Assembly: GCA_016124935.1 (NCBI GenBank)
Contig: WGMS01000009.1
Coordinates: 25,113-89,112, forward strand
Origin: a bacterium
Lineage (GTDB): Bacteria; Cyanobacteriota; Vampirovibrionia; Obscuribacterales; Obscuribacteraceae
Length of the DNA stretch: 64,000 nt
Reading direction: 5' to 3'
The translations under genes were made by a program, and so were the position numbers. Under the pieces are notes generated by a model. The model was not told the DNA's origin. It saw nothing but the letters and a program-made list of their open reading frames with translations, and did no database searches. Positions 37,027-45,862 of this stretch are shown piece by piece; positions within the stretch are counted from its first letter, which is position 1; every line of letters starts with the position of its first letter.

Positions 37027-37368
37027 TCAAGCCTCCTCTTTCAAGCTAGATTCATTGAGATCGGTGTACTCGATACCGTCCAGCATCCAGGAGGCAAGCT
37101 CCGGGTCTATCAAGCGATAGAAAACATTGCGGCCTTCCCGCCGCTCGACAACAATGCGATGGGAACGCAAAACCGCTATATGCTTCGAAATAGCCGACTG
37201 AGGCAGATCCAGTAAAGTCTCCAGGGTGGAGACATCCCGCTCGCCGTGGCGCAACTCGTCGAGTATCTGAACCCTGCGGGAATTGGCAAGCACTCGAAAA
37301 AGATCAGAGAGCTTTTTTACAACTATTTCAACGGACTCGCCGGATCTGGAACTTCTCAGCAACATCAT
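37027..37368 (-). CDS. ArsR-family transcriptional regulator of the dab operon
   Basis: 113 residues. Winged helix-turn-helix: LFRVLANSRRVQILDELRHG, recognition region LPQSAISKHIAVLRSHRIV and wing ERREGRNVFYRLIDPELASW. No Cys-based metal site like ELCVC is seen, so it may sense something other than arsenite-type metals. ATG at 37368, an adjacent ATG at 37365 also possible. First gene of the leftward operon, 5 bp before the Mur-like gene. An inverted repeat at its transcription start (37378-37395) is its likely operator, suggesting self-repression and control of dabAB. Confidence 0.9.
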   Translation of the reverse strand: MMLLRSSRSGESVEIVVKKLSDLFRVLANSRRVQILDELRHGERDVSTLETLLDLPQSAISKHIAVLRSHRIVVERREGRNVFYRLIDPELASWMLDGIEYTDLNESSLKEEA

Positions 37369-37377
37369 AGATTCTCA

Positions 37378-37395
37378 TATGCAAATCTTCGCATA
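37378..37395 (-). promoter_or_regulatory. Likely ArsR operator of the dab operon
   Basis: Inverted repeat TATGCAAA-TC-TTCGCATA (one mismatch between arms), just upstream of the arsR start codon and at the predicted start of transcription. It shares the TATGCAAA half-site with the palindrome at 37502-37537. Confidence 0.6.
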
Positions 37396-37400
37396 CGAAT

Positions 37401-37428
37401 ATGTTAGCACATGCAGACATTTTTACAA
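37401..37428 (-). promoter_or_regulatory. Predicted promoter of the arsR-mur-CA-dabBA operon
   Basis: On the minus strand: TTGTAA (37428-37423), 16-bp spacer, TAACAT (37406-37401). It is a moderate match to sigma-70 boxes. The predicted start falls inside the inverted repeat at 37378-37395, the position expected for repression by ArsR. Confidence 0.5.
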
Positions 37429-37501
37429 ACTCATCCAACTTAAGCTATGCTTCAAGCCCGAAAACCGAGAATTCGTACTTATATATCGGTGGGCTCTTAC
37501 C

Positions 37502-37537
37502 CCTCCTATGCAAACATGCTAAACTTTGCATAGGAGG
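37502..37537 (+). promoter_or_regulatory. 13-bp palindrome containing the ribosome site of the second arsR
   Basis: Perfect inverted repeat CCTCCTATGCAAA, 10-bp spacer, TTTGCATAGGAGG. The right arm carries the GGAGG ribosome-binding site of the arsR at 37551. As DNA it is a natural ArsR-dimer operator. As RNA, if transcription starts upstream of it, the stem would hide the ribosome site. Confidence 0.7.
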
Positions 37538-37550
37538 TACGCGATAAACG

Positions 37551-37952
37551 ATGCCGCATAGAGTTGTGATTAGTTCAGAACTGGCAAGGTTGTTTGCCGT
37601 ATTGTCCAATCCAAATAGGGTTAGAATCGTAGAAGAGTTGAACACCCGGGAACTCTCGGTCAACGACCTGCAGGATTTATTGGGTGTCACCCACGCCGCC
37701 GTATCCCAACAACTGGCCGTGCTGCGCACAAATCGAATCGTCTCGGAGCGCCGAGAAGGCAGGCATGTTTACTATCACCTCAAAGACCCGGCCCTGGCAG
37801 CCTGGGTGTTGAGCGGAATCAGCTTCATCTCTCCGGACCACCGCGAGATGCAAGAGATGACGAACGCCATAGAAAAAGCAAAAGAGAGCTGGAGCACAGA
37901 AGACGGCATCCAGGAAAAAGAGAAGAGCAAAAGCAAGGCTAAGAAAGCCTAA
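37551..37952 (+). CDS. Second ArsR-family transcriptional regulator
   Basis: 133 residues. [23 protein letters not shown], recognition part [20 protein letters not shown], and wing [20 protein letters not shown], closely similar to the regulator at 37027. It has a Lys/Ser/Glu-rich C-terminal tail ([11 protein letters not shown]) the other lacks. Divergent from the dab operon; the two probably bind related sites, since both upstream regions carry TATGCAAA. ATG at 37551 with GGAGG 13 bases upstream, a little far. Its last 4 bp overlap the convergent fabH. Confidence 0.9.
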   Translation: MPHRVVISSELARLFAVLSNPNRVRIVEELNTRELSVNDLQDLLGVTHAAVSQQLAVLRTNRIVSERREGRHVYYHLKDPALAAWVLSGISFISPDHREMQEMTNAIEKAKESWSTEDGIQEKEKSKSKAKKA

Positions 37953-38977
37953 TAGGCCCAACGCATCAACATCGCGCCGGCACTGAATCCGGCACCAACC
38001 GATCCGAACAGCACCAGATCACCCTTTTTCAATTTACCTTCATTCAAGGCTGTGTCTATCGCAAGAGGCAGAGTACCGGCTGTCGTATTGCCGTACTCGG
38101 CGATATTGACGATAACTTTGTCCATCGGCACTTTTAGCCTGTCTACAGCGGCCGAGATAATACGCAAATTGGCCTGGTGCGGAATAAAGAGATCGATATC
38201 ATCTCCGGTATAGCCATGCCGTTCCAATAAACGAACACAAAGTTCCGGCATTTTTCTGGTGGCAAATTTGAACACCACTTTGCCATCCTGGTGGACAAAG
38301 TGCATCTTGCTGTCCAGGGTCTCTTTAGAGGTGGGATGCTTCGAGCCTCCGGCAGGAATACAAAGGAACTCTCCACCGGAACCATCGACTTCATGCAGAA
38401 AATCTATGATCCCTTCTTCTCCTTCCTCGGTCGGCTCTATAAGAGCCGCACCACCGCCATCTCCAAAAATAATACAAGTCTGCCGATCTTCATAATCGAT
38501 GATCGACGACATTACATCCAGCCCAATCACAATCGCTCTTTTATGAGCACCGGTCTTTATGAACTGCGCCGCCACCTGGGTGGCGTATAGAAAGCCTGAG
38601 CAGGCGATGGACATATCGAAACCCCAGGCGCCCTTGGCGCCTATTCTGTCCTGAACCAGACAGGCTGTGGCAGGCAGCATCATATCCGGGGTTATCGTAG
38701 CGACGATGATAAGATCGATGGTGGTAGGATCGATTCCGGTTTTGTCGATAATCTGCTGAGCCGCCTCGGCAGCCAGATCCGATGTGGTCACACCTTTATC
38801 GACGATATGACGGGTGAGAATACCGGTACGCTCGACGATCCAGTCATTAGAGGTTTCCACCATCTTCTCAAGGTCTTGATTAGTTAGAAGACCAGGCGGA
38901 ACGCCCACCCCCATGGCTGTTATCTTGGCTCCAGGCACGATCGAGAAAACCTCATCAGTTCGATTACTAATGGGCAA
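37949..38977 (-). CDS. fabH: 3-oxoacyl-[ACP] synthase III (KASIII)
   Basis: 342 residues. Thiolase fold with the KASIII triad visible: Cys in [12 protein letters not shown], His in [12 protein letters not shown], Asn in [12 protein letters not shown], and the C-terminal [16 protein letters not shown]. It condenses acetyl-CoA with malonyl-ACP to begin fatty-acid synthesis. The listed start is TTG at 38977 without a ribosome site; GTG at 38938 would give the usual length of the N-terminus ([15 protein letters not shown]) and may be the real start. No other fab gene is adjacent. Confidence 0.94.
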   Translation of the reverse strand: MPISNRTDEVFSIVPGAKITAMGVGVPPGLLTNQDLEKMVETSNDWIVERTGILTRHIVDKGVTTSDLAAEAAQQIIDKTGIDPTTIDLIIVATITPDMMLPATACLVQDRIGAKGAWGFDMSIACSGFLYATQVAAQFIKTGAHKRAIVIGLDVMSSIIDYEDRQTCIIFGDGGGAALIEPTEEGEEGIIDFLHEVDGSGGEFLCIPAGGSKHPTSKETLDSKMHFVHQDGKVVFKFATRKMPELCVRLLERHGYTGDDIDLFIPHQANLRIISAAVDRLKVPMDKVIVNIAEYGNTTAGTLPLAIDTALNEGKLKKGDLVLFGSVGAGFSAGAMLMRWAY

Positions 38978-39053
38978 AGATTAACAGATAATAGGCAAGG
39001 TAATCCCGGGACACATATTTAATCTTTACTACTTGTATCTACAAAAAGAAATC

Positions 39054-40166
39054 ATGGTCGAAATCACCAGAAAACCTATTCTCTTGCTGGGAGCCAGCGG
39101 CACCACCGGCCAGACTATAGCGCGTCTGTTAGATTCCTCAGGGATAGAGCTTATTCTGGCAGCCCGAAAAAGACAAGCGCTGGAGAAGCTGGCAAACTCG
39201 TTGCACGGGGAACATAGAATCGAAACCGTAGAAATCACCGCCAATCTCGCTGATCTAGTCGAAAAGGCAAGCCTGGTGATCAACTGTGTCGGCCCATTTA
39301 CCCAATACGGCACCCCGGTTCTGGAAGCGGCCATCAAAGCAGGAGTAAGCTATTTAGACATTACCGGCGAACAGGCTTTTATCGCCTCGACCATCGCTGG
39401 ATTCCACGCCAGAGCAAAGGATAACTCTTTGAGCATCTTGCCTTCGGCGGCTTTCGAATTCGCCCTGGGCGATCTGGCGGCGGCAATGCTTGAGGATGCC
39501 TTCAAAAGCATGGAAGCTCGCCTTGACAAGGTAGAGATCACCTACAGCTTCAAAAACATAGCCACAAGCAAAGGCACCAATAGTAGTGTCATATGCGCCC
39601 TGGCCGCTCCTTCTTATCACCTGGAAGCAGGAGTCCTGAAAGAGATCAAACCCGGTCGAGGCATAGAAAATCTGCCTGCATATATCAGTTTCAATCTAAA
39701 AGATCGTTCCAGATTCGCCTTTCCCGGAGGAGAAGTCTTTCTGGTTCCGCTCAGAAACAAGTCTATAACTTCGATAAAGACCTATCTGACTTCGCCGCTC
39801 GATATACCGGCTCTGGTAATGCTGGCTAAATCCGCCAGGCTTCTGGCCAGTAAATATCCCGGAGCCTTGAAACCGCTTATAAACAGCTCCCGGCAAGCCC
39901 TGGAAGAAGAGAAACAGGCAGGGACATCCTTTCAGATTCTGGCGGAGGGATGGTCCTTCTCAAAGCCCGACTGCCCGAAACGCTTGATCATAAAAGGAAG
40001 TAACCCATATCGCTTGACAGCCGCGATTATCAAAGCGCTCTCCCTGGCGCTGATAGAACAGGGGGAATCCGCCATCCGGGGAGTGATCAGCCCTACCTTG
40101 CTGCTCGATCACCGGGTCCTCAAAAAACTGCTGGAGCAATACGGGGTTAGATTTATCGAGGCTTGA
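39054..40166 (+). CDS. Saccharopine-dehydrogenase-like NAD(P)-binding protein
   Basis: 370 residues from the ATG at 39054; a TTG 21 bp earlier is less likely. The N-terminal Rossmann fold has PILLLGASGTTGQTIARLLD, AARKRQALEKL and LVINCVGPFTQYGTPVLEAA, then YLDITGEQAFI, the order seen in the saccharopine-dehydrogenase-like / trans-acting enoyl reductase group. The C-terminal half is alpha/beta with a less typical sequence. These proteins reduce or oxidise varied substrates, including lipid intermediates. Divergent from fabH with about 75 bp between. Confidence 0.82.
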   Translation: MVEITRKPILLLGASGTTGQTIARLLDSSGIELILAARKRQALEKLANSLHGEHRIETVEITANLADLVEKASLVINCVGPFTQYGTPVLEAAIKAGVSYLDITGEQAFIASTIAGFHARAKDNSLSILPSAAFEFALGDLAAAMLEDAFKSMEARLDKVEITYSFKNIATSKGTNSSVICALAAPSYHLEAGVLKEIKPGRGIENLPAYISFNLKDRSRFAFPGGEVFLVPLRNKSITSIKTYLTSPLDIPALVMLAKSARLLASKYPGALKPLINSSRQALEEEKQAGTSFQILAEGWSFSKPDCPKRLIIKGSNPYRLTAAIIKALSLALIEQGESAIRGVISPTLLLDHRVLKKLLEQYGVRFIEA

Positions 40167-40260
40167 GGTGATTTTCCCGGGCATCCGTCGAAAATCTCGG
40201 GCAAGACGGGTATAACCACTATGAAGTCAGAAACGAAATTCAGTTAATCAGGATAGAGCA

Positions 40261-41247
40261 ATGGCCGATAGACAACTCAATCAAAATTCAGGCAATGATA
40301 ATCTCCATCTTGCTTCCAGCGAATCAGACTCGAATTCGGATTCGCTTAAGCCGGACCGGCACGATGTGCTTCTGGCTGAGTTCACTCAATCAAGCCCCTC
40401 CGACATCAAAAAGGTGCAAGCCAGCCCGGATGCGGGAATTGATGCCGAAACCATGGAAAGATTCAAAGAATTATTGAAGTCCTTCGGAATCGAACCCGAT
40501 ACCGAGGCGGACGAAAGGCCGGCCGAGCCGAAAGAGCTGGCACCGAATCCCGGAAGAGAAGCCTTCGACAAATCTTTCAACGACCTGGAAGCGGACAACA
40601 TCAAGAGTTTCCGGAGCAGACAACCGGAATTCCGCAAGGGTATTGAACTGGCCGACAAGCATCTAGTAGATTCAGCCAACAATTATGTTCTGGAAGGATA
40701 CACTTCCGGACGCTTCGACAAAATCACCACCCTCGGCGAGAACATGTCCGAAAACATTGACGGCATCTACGAATCTCTCAAAAAGATTCCATTACATCAG
40801 GACAAAGTAAAAGCAGTCGACCTGGTCAATCGATATTTGAATGGCGAAACCCCGGAAACCGACAAACCGGAGATTCTTGCCGAGCTCAAGAAAGCAGGTC
40901 CCTCTGGCTCAGATATCGCAGATAGAGTGGTGCGACTCGACAAAGACCAGAAAGAGTTGAAGCCTCTTTACGAAAAGGAGCAAGAAGAGAGAGCCCGCGT
41001 ATATATGGCCTACAAAGATGCCGCCGAAGTGCGCGGCGCCTACGCCACCATGCTCGGGACCGCGATTCAATCACCTCTGACCGACGAAGGGGCTGATACC
41101 AACGATCAAAAAGAGCTGGAGGATCTGGAGCTATCCGGCAGCCTCCTTGCAGAGCGCTTCGGCCAGCATGCCAGACAACCGATGATCTCCAATAGACCAT
41201 TCATACAACTCGAACCGCCGAAGCCGCCAAAAACTCTCAGCGCCTGA
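40261..41247 (+). CDS. Hypothetical acidic, helical protein
   Basis: 328 residues, no signal peptide or membrane helix. The first 85 or so are polar (Ser/Asp/Asn), then mostly charged helices with DxxK/ExxK patterns, and a Pro-rich end (LEPPKPPKTLSA). No family recognised. ATG at 40261 with AGGAT about 8 bases upstream. A lone plus-strand gene facing the DUF2207 gene. Similar Ser/Asp-rich beginnings occur in the CHAP-domain protein of this window, possibly a lineage habit. Confidence 0.68.
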   Translation: MADRQLNQNSGNDNLHLASSESDSNSDSLKPDRHDVLLAEFTQSSPSDIKKVQASPDAGIDAETMERFKELLKSFGIEPDTEADERPAEPKELAPNPGREAFDKSFNDLEADNIKSFRSRQPEFRKGIELADKHLVDSANNYVLEGYTSGRFDKITTLGENMSENIDGIYESLKKIPLHQDKVKAVDLVNRYLNGETPETDKPEILAELKKAGPSGSDIADRVVRLDKDQKELKPLYEKEQEERARVYMAYKDAAEVRGAYATMLGTAIQSPLTDEGADTNDQKELEDLELSGSLLAERFGQHARQPMISNRPFIQLEPPKPPKTLSA

Positions 41248-41286
41248 AAAAATCCAAGGTCTGAAAGTCGAGTTTCAATCAATCAA

Positions 41287-43002
41287 TCAATCAAGGCCGT
41301 CATGTTCCTGCTCATGCCGGGTGCCGAACTTGCCTACCGTATGAGAAGAGTATTGTCTCGGCGGTGGGGCGGTAAAGGTAAGACCGGCTACTTTAGTGGC
41401 GATCCACACATCTTTGGCGAATCTGGTGGCAGAGAAGTTCTCCCGGGGGCCGTCCACATAGAACTGAAACCAGTCAGGCCAGAGTTCCTCGTACTCTTCG
41501 CAAGCGGCCGCCCACTTCTCGAATACACCAAGGATGATGGCATAAGGCAAGAGCTTATGAAACAAGAACCTGTCCTCTTGCAGTTTCTCGGCGAGATTAC
41601 GGTCCTTGGCGGTCCGCATGGTTTCTGCAAAAAGATGGATCTGGTCTATCGCCTTCTTTCCTTTTTCCGTTCGCAAAGGAATAAAGGCAGGCGCTATAGA
41701 AACCAGAATTCCGGCGACCACAAGACCCAATCCTTCCGCCTTGAGAAAGTCGGTCTCTCCCATAAGGAACAACAAAGCGACCCCGCAAATGGCCAGAGCG
41801 AAGCCTATAGCGCCGTAGAACTTTTTATCCTTACCGGGATCCTTGGCAAGCATCTTTCTGTCCACCAGAGACTTGTAGATACTGTTTCTGATATCAGGCA
41901 GGAACTGCCGGAAGATACCCTGAATGTTGGAGAGATAAGAAGTGGAGGCGTTTCCAAAGATCGCCTGCATGAAAATCTCTTCGTACTCTTTTAACGGATC
42001 GCCTTTGGGAGGCGGTAGTTTCTTGAACTCATAATCCCGATCTGACAGGGCGAAAAATCCGGTCGATGGAATCTCTCTCACTGTGTAATAGCCACGCACA
42101 GCCAGATTGATGAGAGTCACCGAGACATCGGAGACATCACAGGATTGATCTACTAACGTCCCTATTTCGACCGGACGAAGACCCTCAGGCGCCTGCCATA
42201 TTTCAGAAGCTTCATCCACTCTGCTCTTTATACCGGTTTTTAGAAACCGAACGAGGGCGAGTACTATCACCGCAGACAGTGGCAATAAAACAAGCAAATA
42301 CCAATCACCGGCAATCCACTGAATGGCTTCCAAAAATCCAGGCTCGGTCACTGTGCCCATGGGCAGGTCTACTTCGACTTTGAAACTTTCTCCCGGGTTA
42401 ACCGAACTGGCAGTGGCAATCACTTCGCCCTTAGCGCTCTTCGCCGCCGTCTCATGACCCTTAACCGGCTCTCCCTTCCAGGCTTTCACCGTGATCGCCT
42501 TCGGATTTATCCCCGGCGGAAGCTTTAAATTGAAACTAGCCTTCTGAACAAGAACAGGAAAGTTCTCCCCGGTCACATCCCAGACCAGGGCAGGGTGGTT
42601 ATCCTTAAAGTTGACAGCCCCTTTGACCTCATAAGTGAGGACATAACGGACTTTGCCGGCGCGTCCGGCATGGCTCTTGTCCAGGTTGACTATAACCCCG
42701 GTGCCCTGTCGACTCTGGGTGAACTTCAGAGCTCTGCCCCTGCCATCCTCCACCGACTTCACCTTGACATCCAGACTCTGAAGATGCCCTTGATGACTGA
42801 TGGAATTATCGATGATTCGATAGAGGGCTTTGTGCCGACTACCTCTAATATCAGCCTCTATCGTCTCCTTGACCTCCATCACTCCGGAAGGCGAGAGCCT
42901 GGCTCGGCTGGAAAAAGATTGAATCACTTCTCTTGCATCAACGGCGCTGGCAGTGCCGATTAGAAGAAGCAAAGCGACAACTAGGAAAGAAATCCTCATC
43001 AA
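41287..43002 (-). CDS. DUF2207 membrane protein
   Basis: 571 residues. Signal peptide (ISFLVVALLLLIGTASAVDA), an extracytoplasmic beta domain of about 200 residues with REVIQSFSSRARLSPSGVME and WDVTGENFPV, as in DUF2207. A membrane helix follows near 235-255 (WYLLVLLPLSAVIVLALVRF), then a cytoplasmic winged-helix-like part (VTLINLAVRGYYTVREI), two more helices near 405-445 and a Trp-rich end (FEKWAAACEEYEELWPDWFQ). The family is widespread and uncharacterised. The stop codon lies at the edge of a TCAA tetranucleotide repeat (about 41277-41293). Confidence 0.85.
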   Translation of the reverse strand: MMRISFLVVALLLLIGTASAVDAREVIQSFSSRARLSPSGVMEVKETIEADIRGSRHKALYRIIDNSISHQGHLQSLDVKVKSVEDGRGRALKFTQSRQGTGVIVNLDKSHAGRAGKVRYVLTYEVKGAVNFKDNHPALVWDVTGENFPVLVQKASFNLKLPPGINPKAITVKAWKGEPVKGHETAAKSAKGEVIATASSVNPGESFKVEVDLPMGTVTEPGFLEAIQWIAGDWYLLVLLPLSAVIVLALVRFLKTGIKSRVDEASEIWQAPEGLRPVEIGTLVDQSCDVSDVSVTLINLAVRGYYTVREIPSTGFFALSDRDYEFKKLPPPKGDPLKEYEEIFMQAIFGNASTSYLSNIQGIFRQFLPDIRNSIYKSLVDRKMLAKDPGKDKKFYGAIGFALAICGVALLFLMGETDFLKAEGLGLVVAGILVSIAPAFIPLRTEKGKKAIDQIHLFAETMRTAKDRNLAEKLQEDRFLFHKLLPYAIILGVFEKWAAACEEYEELWPDWFQFYVDGPRENFSATRFAKDVWIATKVAGLTFTAPPPRQYSSHTVGKFGTRHEQEHDGLD

Positions 43003-43064
43003 GAGACCTTACTAAAAATTGCGACCTCGATATTATACCGACACTGATTGGAAAGAATCATAAG

Positions 43065-43319
43065 ATGTGTCCGCGTCCCAACCCCCTTCCGGAAGTCTCC
43101 TATTTCACGCAGTCCCTTCGCCTGGGATTCGGCTTGTGGAACGAAGCCCGGCTCGACCAGGCTCTAAAACTGTGGGGAGATCCGGCTGTTACCAGACTGT
43201 TTAGCACCAGAGGTTTTAAAGAGAACAGAATCAAAGAGCGTTTGACAACCGCACTCCGTTTTCAAAAGCACCTTATATGGTATCAAAGCAAGATTGAGAT
43301 TGAACTATCAACGTTCTAG
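43065..43319 (+). pseudogene. Truncated GNAT acetyltransferase (N-terminal fragment)
   Basis: 84 codons from ATG at 43065. The segment LRLGFGLWNEARLDQALKLW followed by GDPAVTRLFSTRGF matches the first strand and helices of RimJ-like GNAT enzymes (pattern 'L.LR....D...ALWGDPEVTR..G'). The frame ends soon after, without the acetyl-CoA-binding region (no R/QxxGxG/A). Thus a remnant, cut by decay or deletion. It abuts the convergent DUF4870 gene (4-bp overlap). Confidence 0.6.
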
Positions 43320-43768
43320 AGGTTGTATTGTTTCATGGCTGACTCGATATAGTTCGAGACCACCGGCAGGCGACCGGGCTTACCCTGAAAGGCTCCGTAA
43401 CCGAGCCGGAAGCTGACGCCCAGATAACCGAACCATAGAGCCAGAACAACAATACCGCCAAGCATGTCCACAAAAGGGATCCAGCTGATTACCCAGAAAG
43501 CGGTGTTAACCACCATGATCAATAAGAAAAACGCCACCGCCAGAGCCAGAGCCTGGACCGCATGAAAACGGACGAATCGGTTGTCTTTGGGCTCGGAATA
43601 GAGCCAGGCGAGAGGCGCCAGAATATTGAGCACGAAAGGCACATAACATACCGCAGCGGCAAGGTTGTAAGGCAGCTCGACAAGAACGGTCTTCTTGTTC
43701 ATGATCACGTCCCTGGAATCATCCCCTTCTGACAAGGTCGGTTTCGAATTATGCGGATTCTGGTTCAA
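43316..43768 (-). CDS. DUF4870/Tic20-like small membrane protein
   Basis: 150 residues, three or four membrane helices after a polar N-terminus of about 30 (LAAAVCYVPFVLNILAPLAW, AVQALALAVAFFLLIMVVNT, GGIVVLALWFGYLGVSFRL). FVRFHAVQALAL is the family's best-kept stretch (pattern 'RFHA.QAL'). Role unknown; the family is often found alone, as here. ATG at 43768; a second Met at residue 23 could also be used. Confidence 0.82.
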   Translation of the reverse strand: MNQNPHNSKPTLSEGDDSRDVIMNKKTVLVELPYNLAAAVCYVPFVLNILAPLAWLYSEPKDNRFVRFHAVQALALAVAFFLLIMVVNTAFWVISWIPFVDMLGGIVVLALWFGYLGVSFRLGYGAFQGKPGRLPVVSNYIESAMKQYNL

Positions 43769-44033
43769 TGGTCTTCACCCGGGTAACTACAGAATAAATA
43801 TTGGCGGAAATACTGAATAAACTAGCATGATACCATTTTTGGCGCTTGTAAAATTTACGAAGCAGAATCAGGGAGGTGCCAAGCCCATCCCGAGCCCCTT
43901 ACTCAAGGCGGAAGGTTTAACTTGGCATCTTCGACAAGCCGTTATCGGGCCCGGTCGATATCTACTTATGGTATGTTTAACCAGGTATGCAAATACATTC
44001 ATTCCGAGTGGTAACTGAAAGCGCGAGTAGAGC

Positions 44034-44897
44034 ATGTCGACGGAAGGACCATCCCTGGTAGGCCAGCAGTTCCTGGACAGATACGAGATAAGAGCCGAGA
44101 TTGGTCGCGGCGTCTTCGGCATTGTCTATCGAGGCTGGCACAAGCAGATGGACAAACCAATCGCCATCAAAGTGCTCTATCAGAATGTAGAAGCCGATGA
44201 AACCGGTTTCAAGAGATTTCACCGCGAAGCCCAGTTCGCCAGCACCGTGGTCCATCCCAACATCGTAAAAATCTACGATTTCGGCGTTTCGGAAGAAGGT
44301 CAACCCTTCATTGTCATGGACTGCGTCCCTGGACTGAACCTGAACGATATTCTCGAAACCGAACAGCGCCTCTCCCAAGAACGCGCCCTGCCGATTTTTC
44401 TACAAATTTGCGACGCCCTCGGACACCTGCACAATCATGGCTTTCTTCATCGCGATATCAAACCGGACAACATGATTATCAACGATACCGCCTATCAGAA
44501 GGACTTTCTCACCTTGATAGATTTCGGAATCGCAAAAAAAATCAAAGAGCCCAAAAATCTGAAGCTGACAGCGGAAGGCACCGTGGTCGGCACTCCGGCT
44601 TATATGAGTCCGGAACAGGTGATGGGCAGAGAGCTGGATATCAGAAGCGACATCTACAGCTTCGGGGTTTTGATGTTCTTCGTGCTCGCCGGCAAATTAC
44701 CCATAAAAGGGGTCAACCCGGTGGAGACCATGACAAAACAAGTACAGCAGGACGCTCCTAGCATTCACGAGGTCTGCCCCGAAGTAAGAATCTCTCCGGC
44801 ACTGAATATGGTACTCAAGACCGCACTCAAAAAGGATCCCAGAGACCGCCAGGCCAGCATGAAAGATCTGGCCTTGCAACTAAAAGCCTGCTTATAA
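44034..44897 (+). CDS. Hanks-type serine/threonine protein kinase
   Basis: 287 residues, a lone kinase domain. Motifs: GRGVFGIVYRG loop, Lys46 in IAIKVL, HRDIKPDN with Asp141, DFGIAKK with Asp163, and GTPAYMSPEQVMG. A complete active site. It is clearly related to the kinase at 3515. No membrane helix. An esterase gene follows after 15 bp in the same direction, so they may be co-transcribed. The ribosome site before ATG 44034 is weak. Confidence 0.93.
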   Translation: MSTEGPSLVGQQFLDRYEIRAEIGRGVFGIVYRGWHKQMDKPIAIKVLYQNVEADETGFKRFHREAQFASTVVHPNIVKIYDFGVSEEGQPFIVMDCVPGLNLNDILETEQRLSQERALPIFLQICDALGHLHNHGFLHRDIKPDNMIINDTAYQKDFLTLIDFGIAKKIKEPKNLKLTAEGTVVGTPAYMSPEQVMGRELDIRSDIYSFGVLMFFVLAGKLPIKGVNPVETMTKQVQQDAPSIHEVCPEVRISPALNMVLKTALKKDPRDRQASMKDLALQLKACL

Positions 44898-44912
44898 TCT
44901 CACTTACGATAA

Positions 44913-45860
44913 ATGCTTAGAAACATCATAGTGATAGTGACACTGGCGCTGGTGGCAATCCTGCCCTTCGTCACCAGAGAGCATCAGGCAGAAGTCCCCT
45001 CCGGGGTCAAGGTCATCCGCAATCTCTCTTACCTGCCGGATAATGCCGAAAAAGATCCTCTCCGGGAGCTGGATCTCTTCCTGCCCAGATTGAAGTCCGG
45101 CAAGTCGATACCGTTGATAGTATGGATCCACGGCGGCGGCTGGATAGAAGGCGACAAGAGCGAATCGCCGGCCCTGGAGCTGGCCCGCCAGGGTTTCGCC
45201 ACCGCCTCTATCAACTACCGATTAGCGCCAAAAGCAATCTTCCCAGCCCAGATCCAGGACTGCAAAAGAGCGATTGCCTGGTTGCGCAGACATGGCCCGG
45301 AATACGGCATAGACCCGGACAGAATAGGAGTCTGGGGACTATCCTCCGGGGGACATCTAGCAGCACTGCTCGCGACCACAAACGGCACCAGACGCTTCGA
45401 GGAAGATCTTCCCGAAAGTGAAAGAAGTAAAAAAGAATCGGCCTCAATCTCCGCCTGCTGCGACTGGAGCGGTCCCACCGACTTGCTCAACTTCAGAGAA
45501 CAGTGTCCTCCGGATGCGGTCTACTCAACGTTTCAACCGGCAGACCTGGTAGATCAATTGCTTGGTGGTCCGGCACAAAAGAACGAAGCCCTGGCCAGGG
45601 AAGCGAGCCCAATTACCTACGCAAACGAGAACTGTCCACCGATTCTAATCATGCACGCCGCAGAAGATCCTATTGTTCCATTTATACAAAGTCAGGAATT
45701 CGCCAATAAGCTCAAGGGCGTGGGCGCGCCGGTAAAAATGATCAAAGTGAACAGCGACGACCATGTCATTTTCAATAGCGGTACTTTCGAGACCGTCACC
45801 GATTTTTTCGCCGAAGAGTTGAAAAGCACAACCACAAAGTCCAGTCAGAATCAGAATTAA
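44913..45860 (+). CDS. Alpha/beta hydrolase, esterase/acetylxylan-esterase-like
   Basis: 315 residues. N-terminal hydrophobic helix (LRNIIVIVTLALVAILPFV), so secreted or membrane-anchored. The hydrolase fold has the oxyanion motif VWIHGGGWIEGDK, nucleophile elbow GLSSGGHLAALL, acid HAAEDPIVPF and catalytic His in NSDDHVIF. This is the BD-FAE / hormone-sensitive-lipase-like group that cleaves carboxyl esters, often of sugars. Immediately after the kinase gene. Exact substrate unknown. Confidence 0.88.
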   Translation: MLRNIIVIVTLALVAILPFVTREHQAEVPSGVKVIRNLSYLPDNAEKDPLRELDLFLPRLKSGKSIPLIVWIHGGGWIEGDKSESPALELARQGFATASINYRLAPKAIFPAQIQDCKRAIAWLRRHGPEYGIDPDRIGVWGLSSGGHLAALLATTNGTRRFEEDLPESERSKKESASISACCDWSGPTDLLNFREQCPPDAVYSTFQPADLVDQLLGGPAQKNEALAREASPITYANENCPPILIMHAAEDPIVPFIQSQEFANKLKGVGAPVKMIKVNSDDHVIFNSGTFETVTDFFAEELKSTTTKSSQNQN

Positions 45861-45862
45861 AT

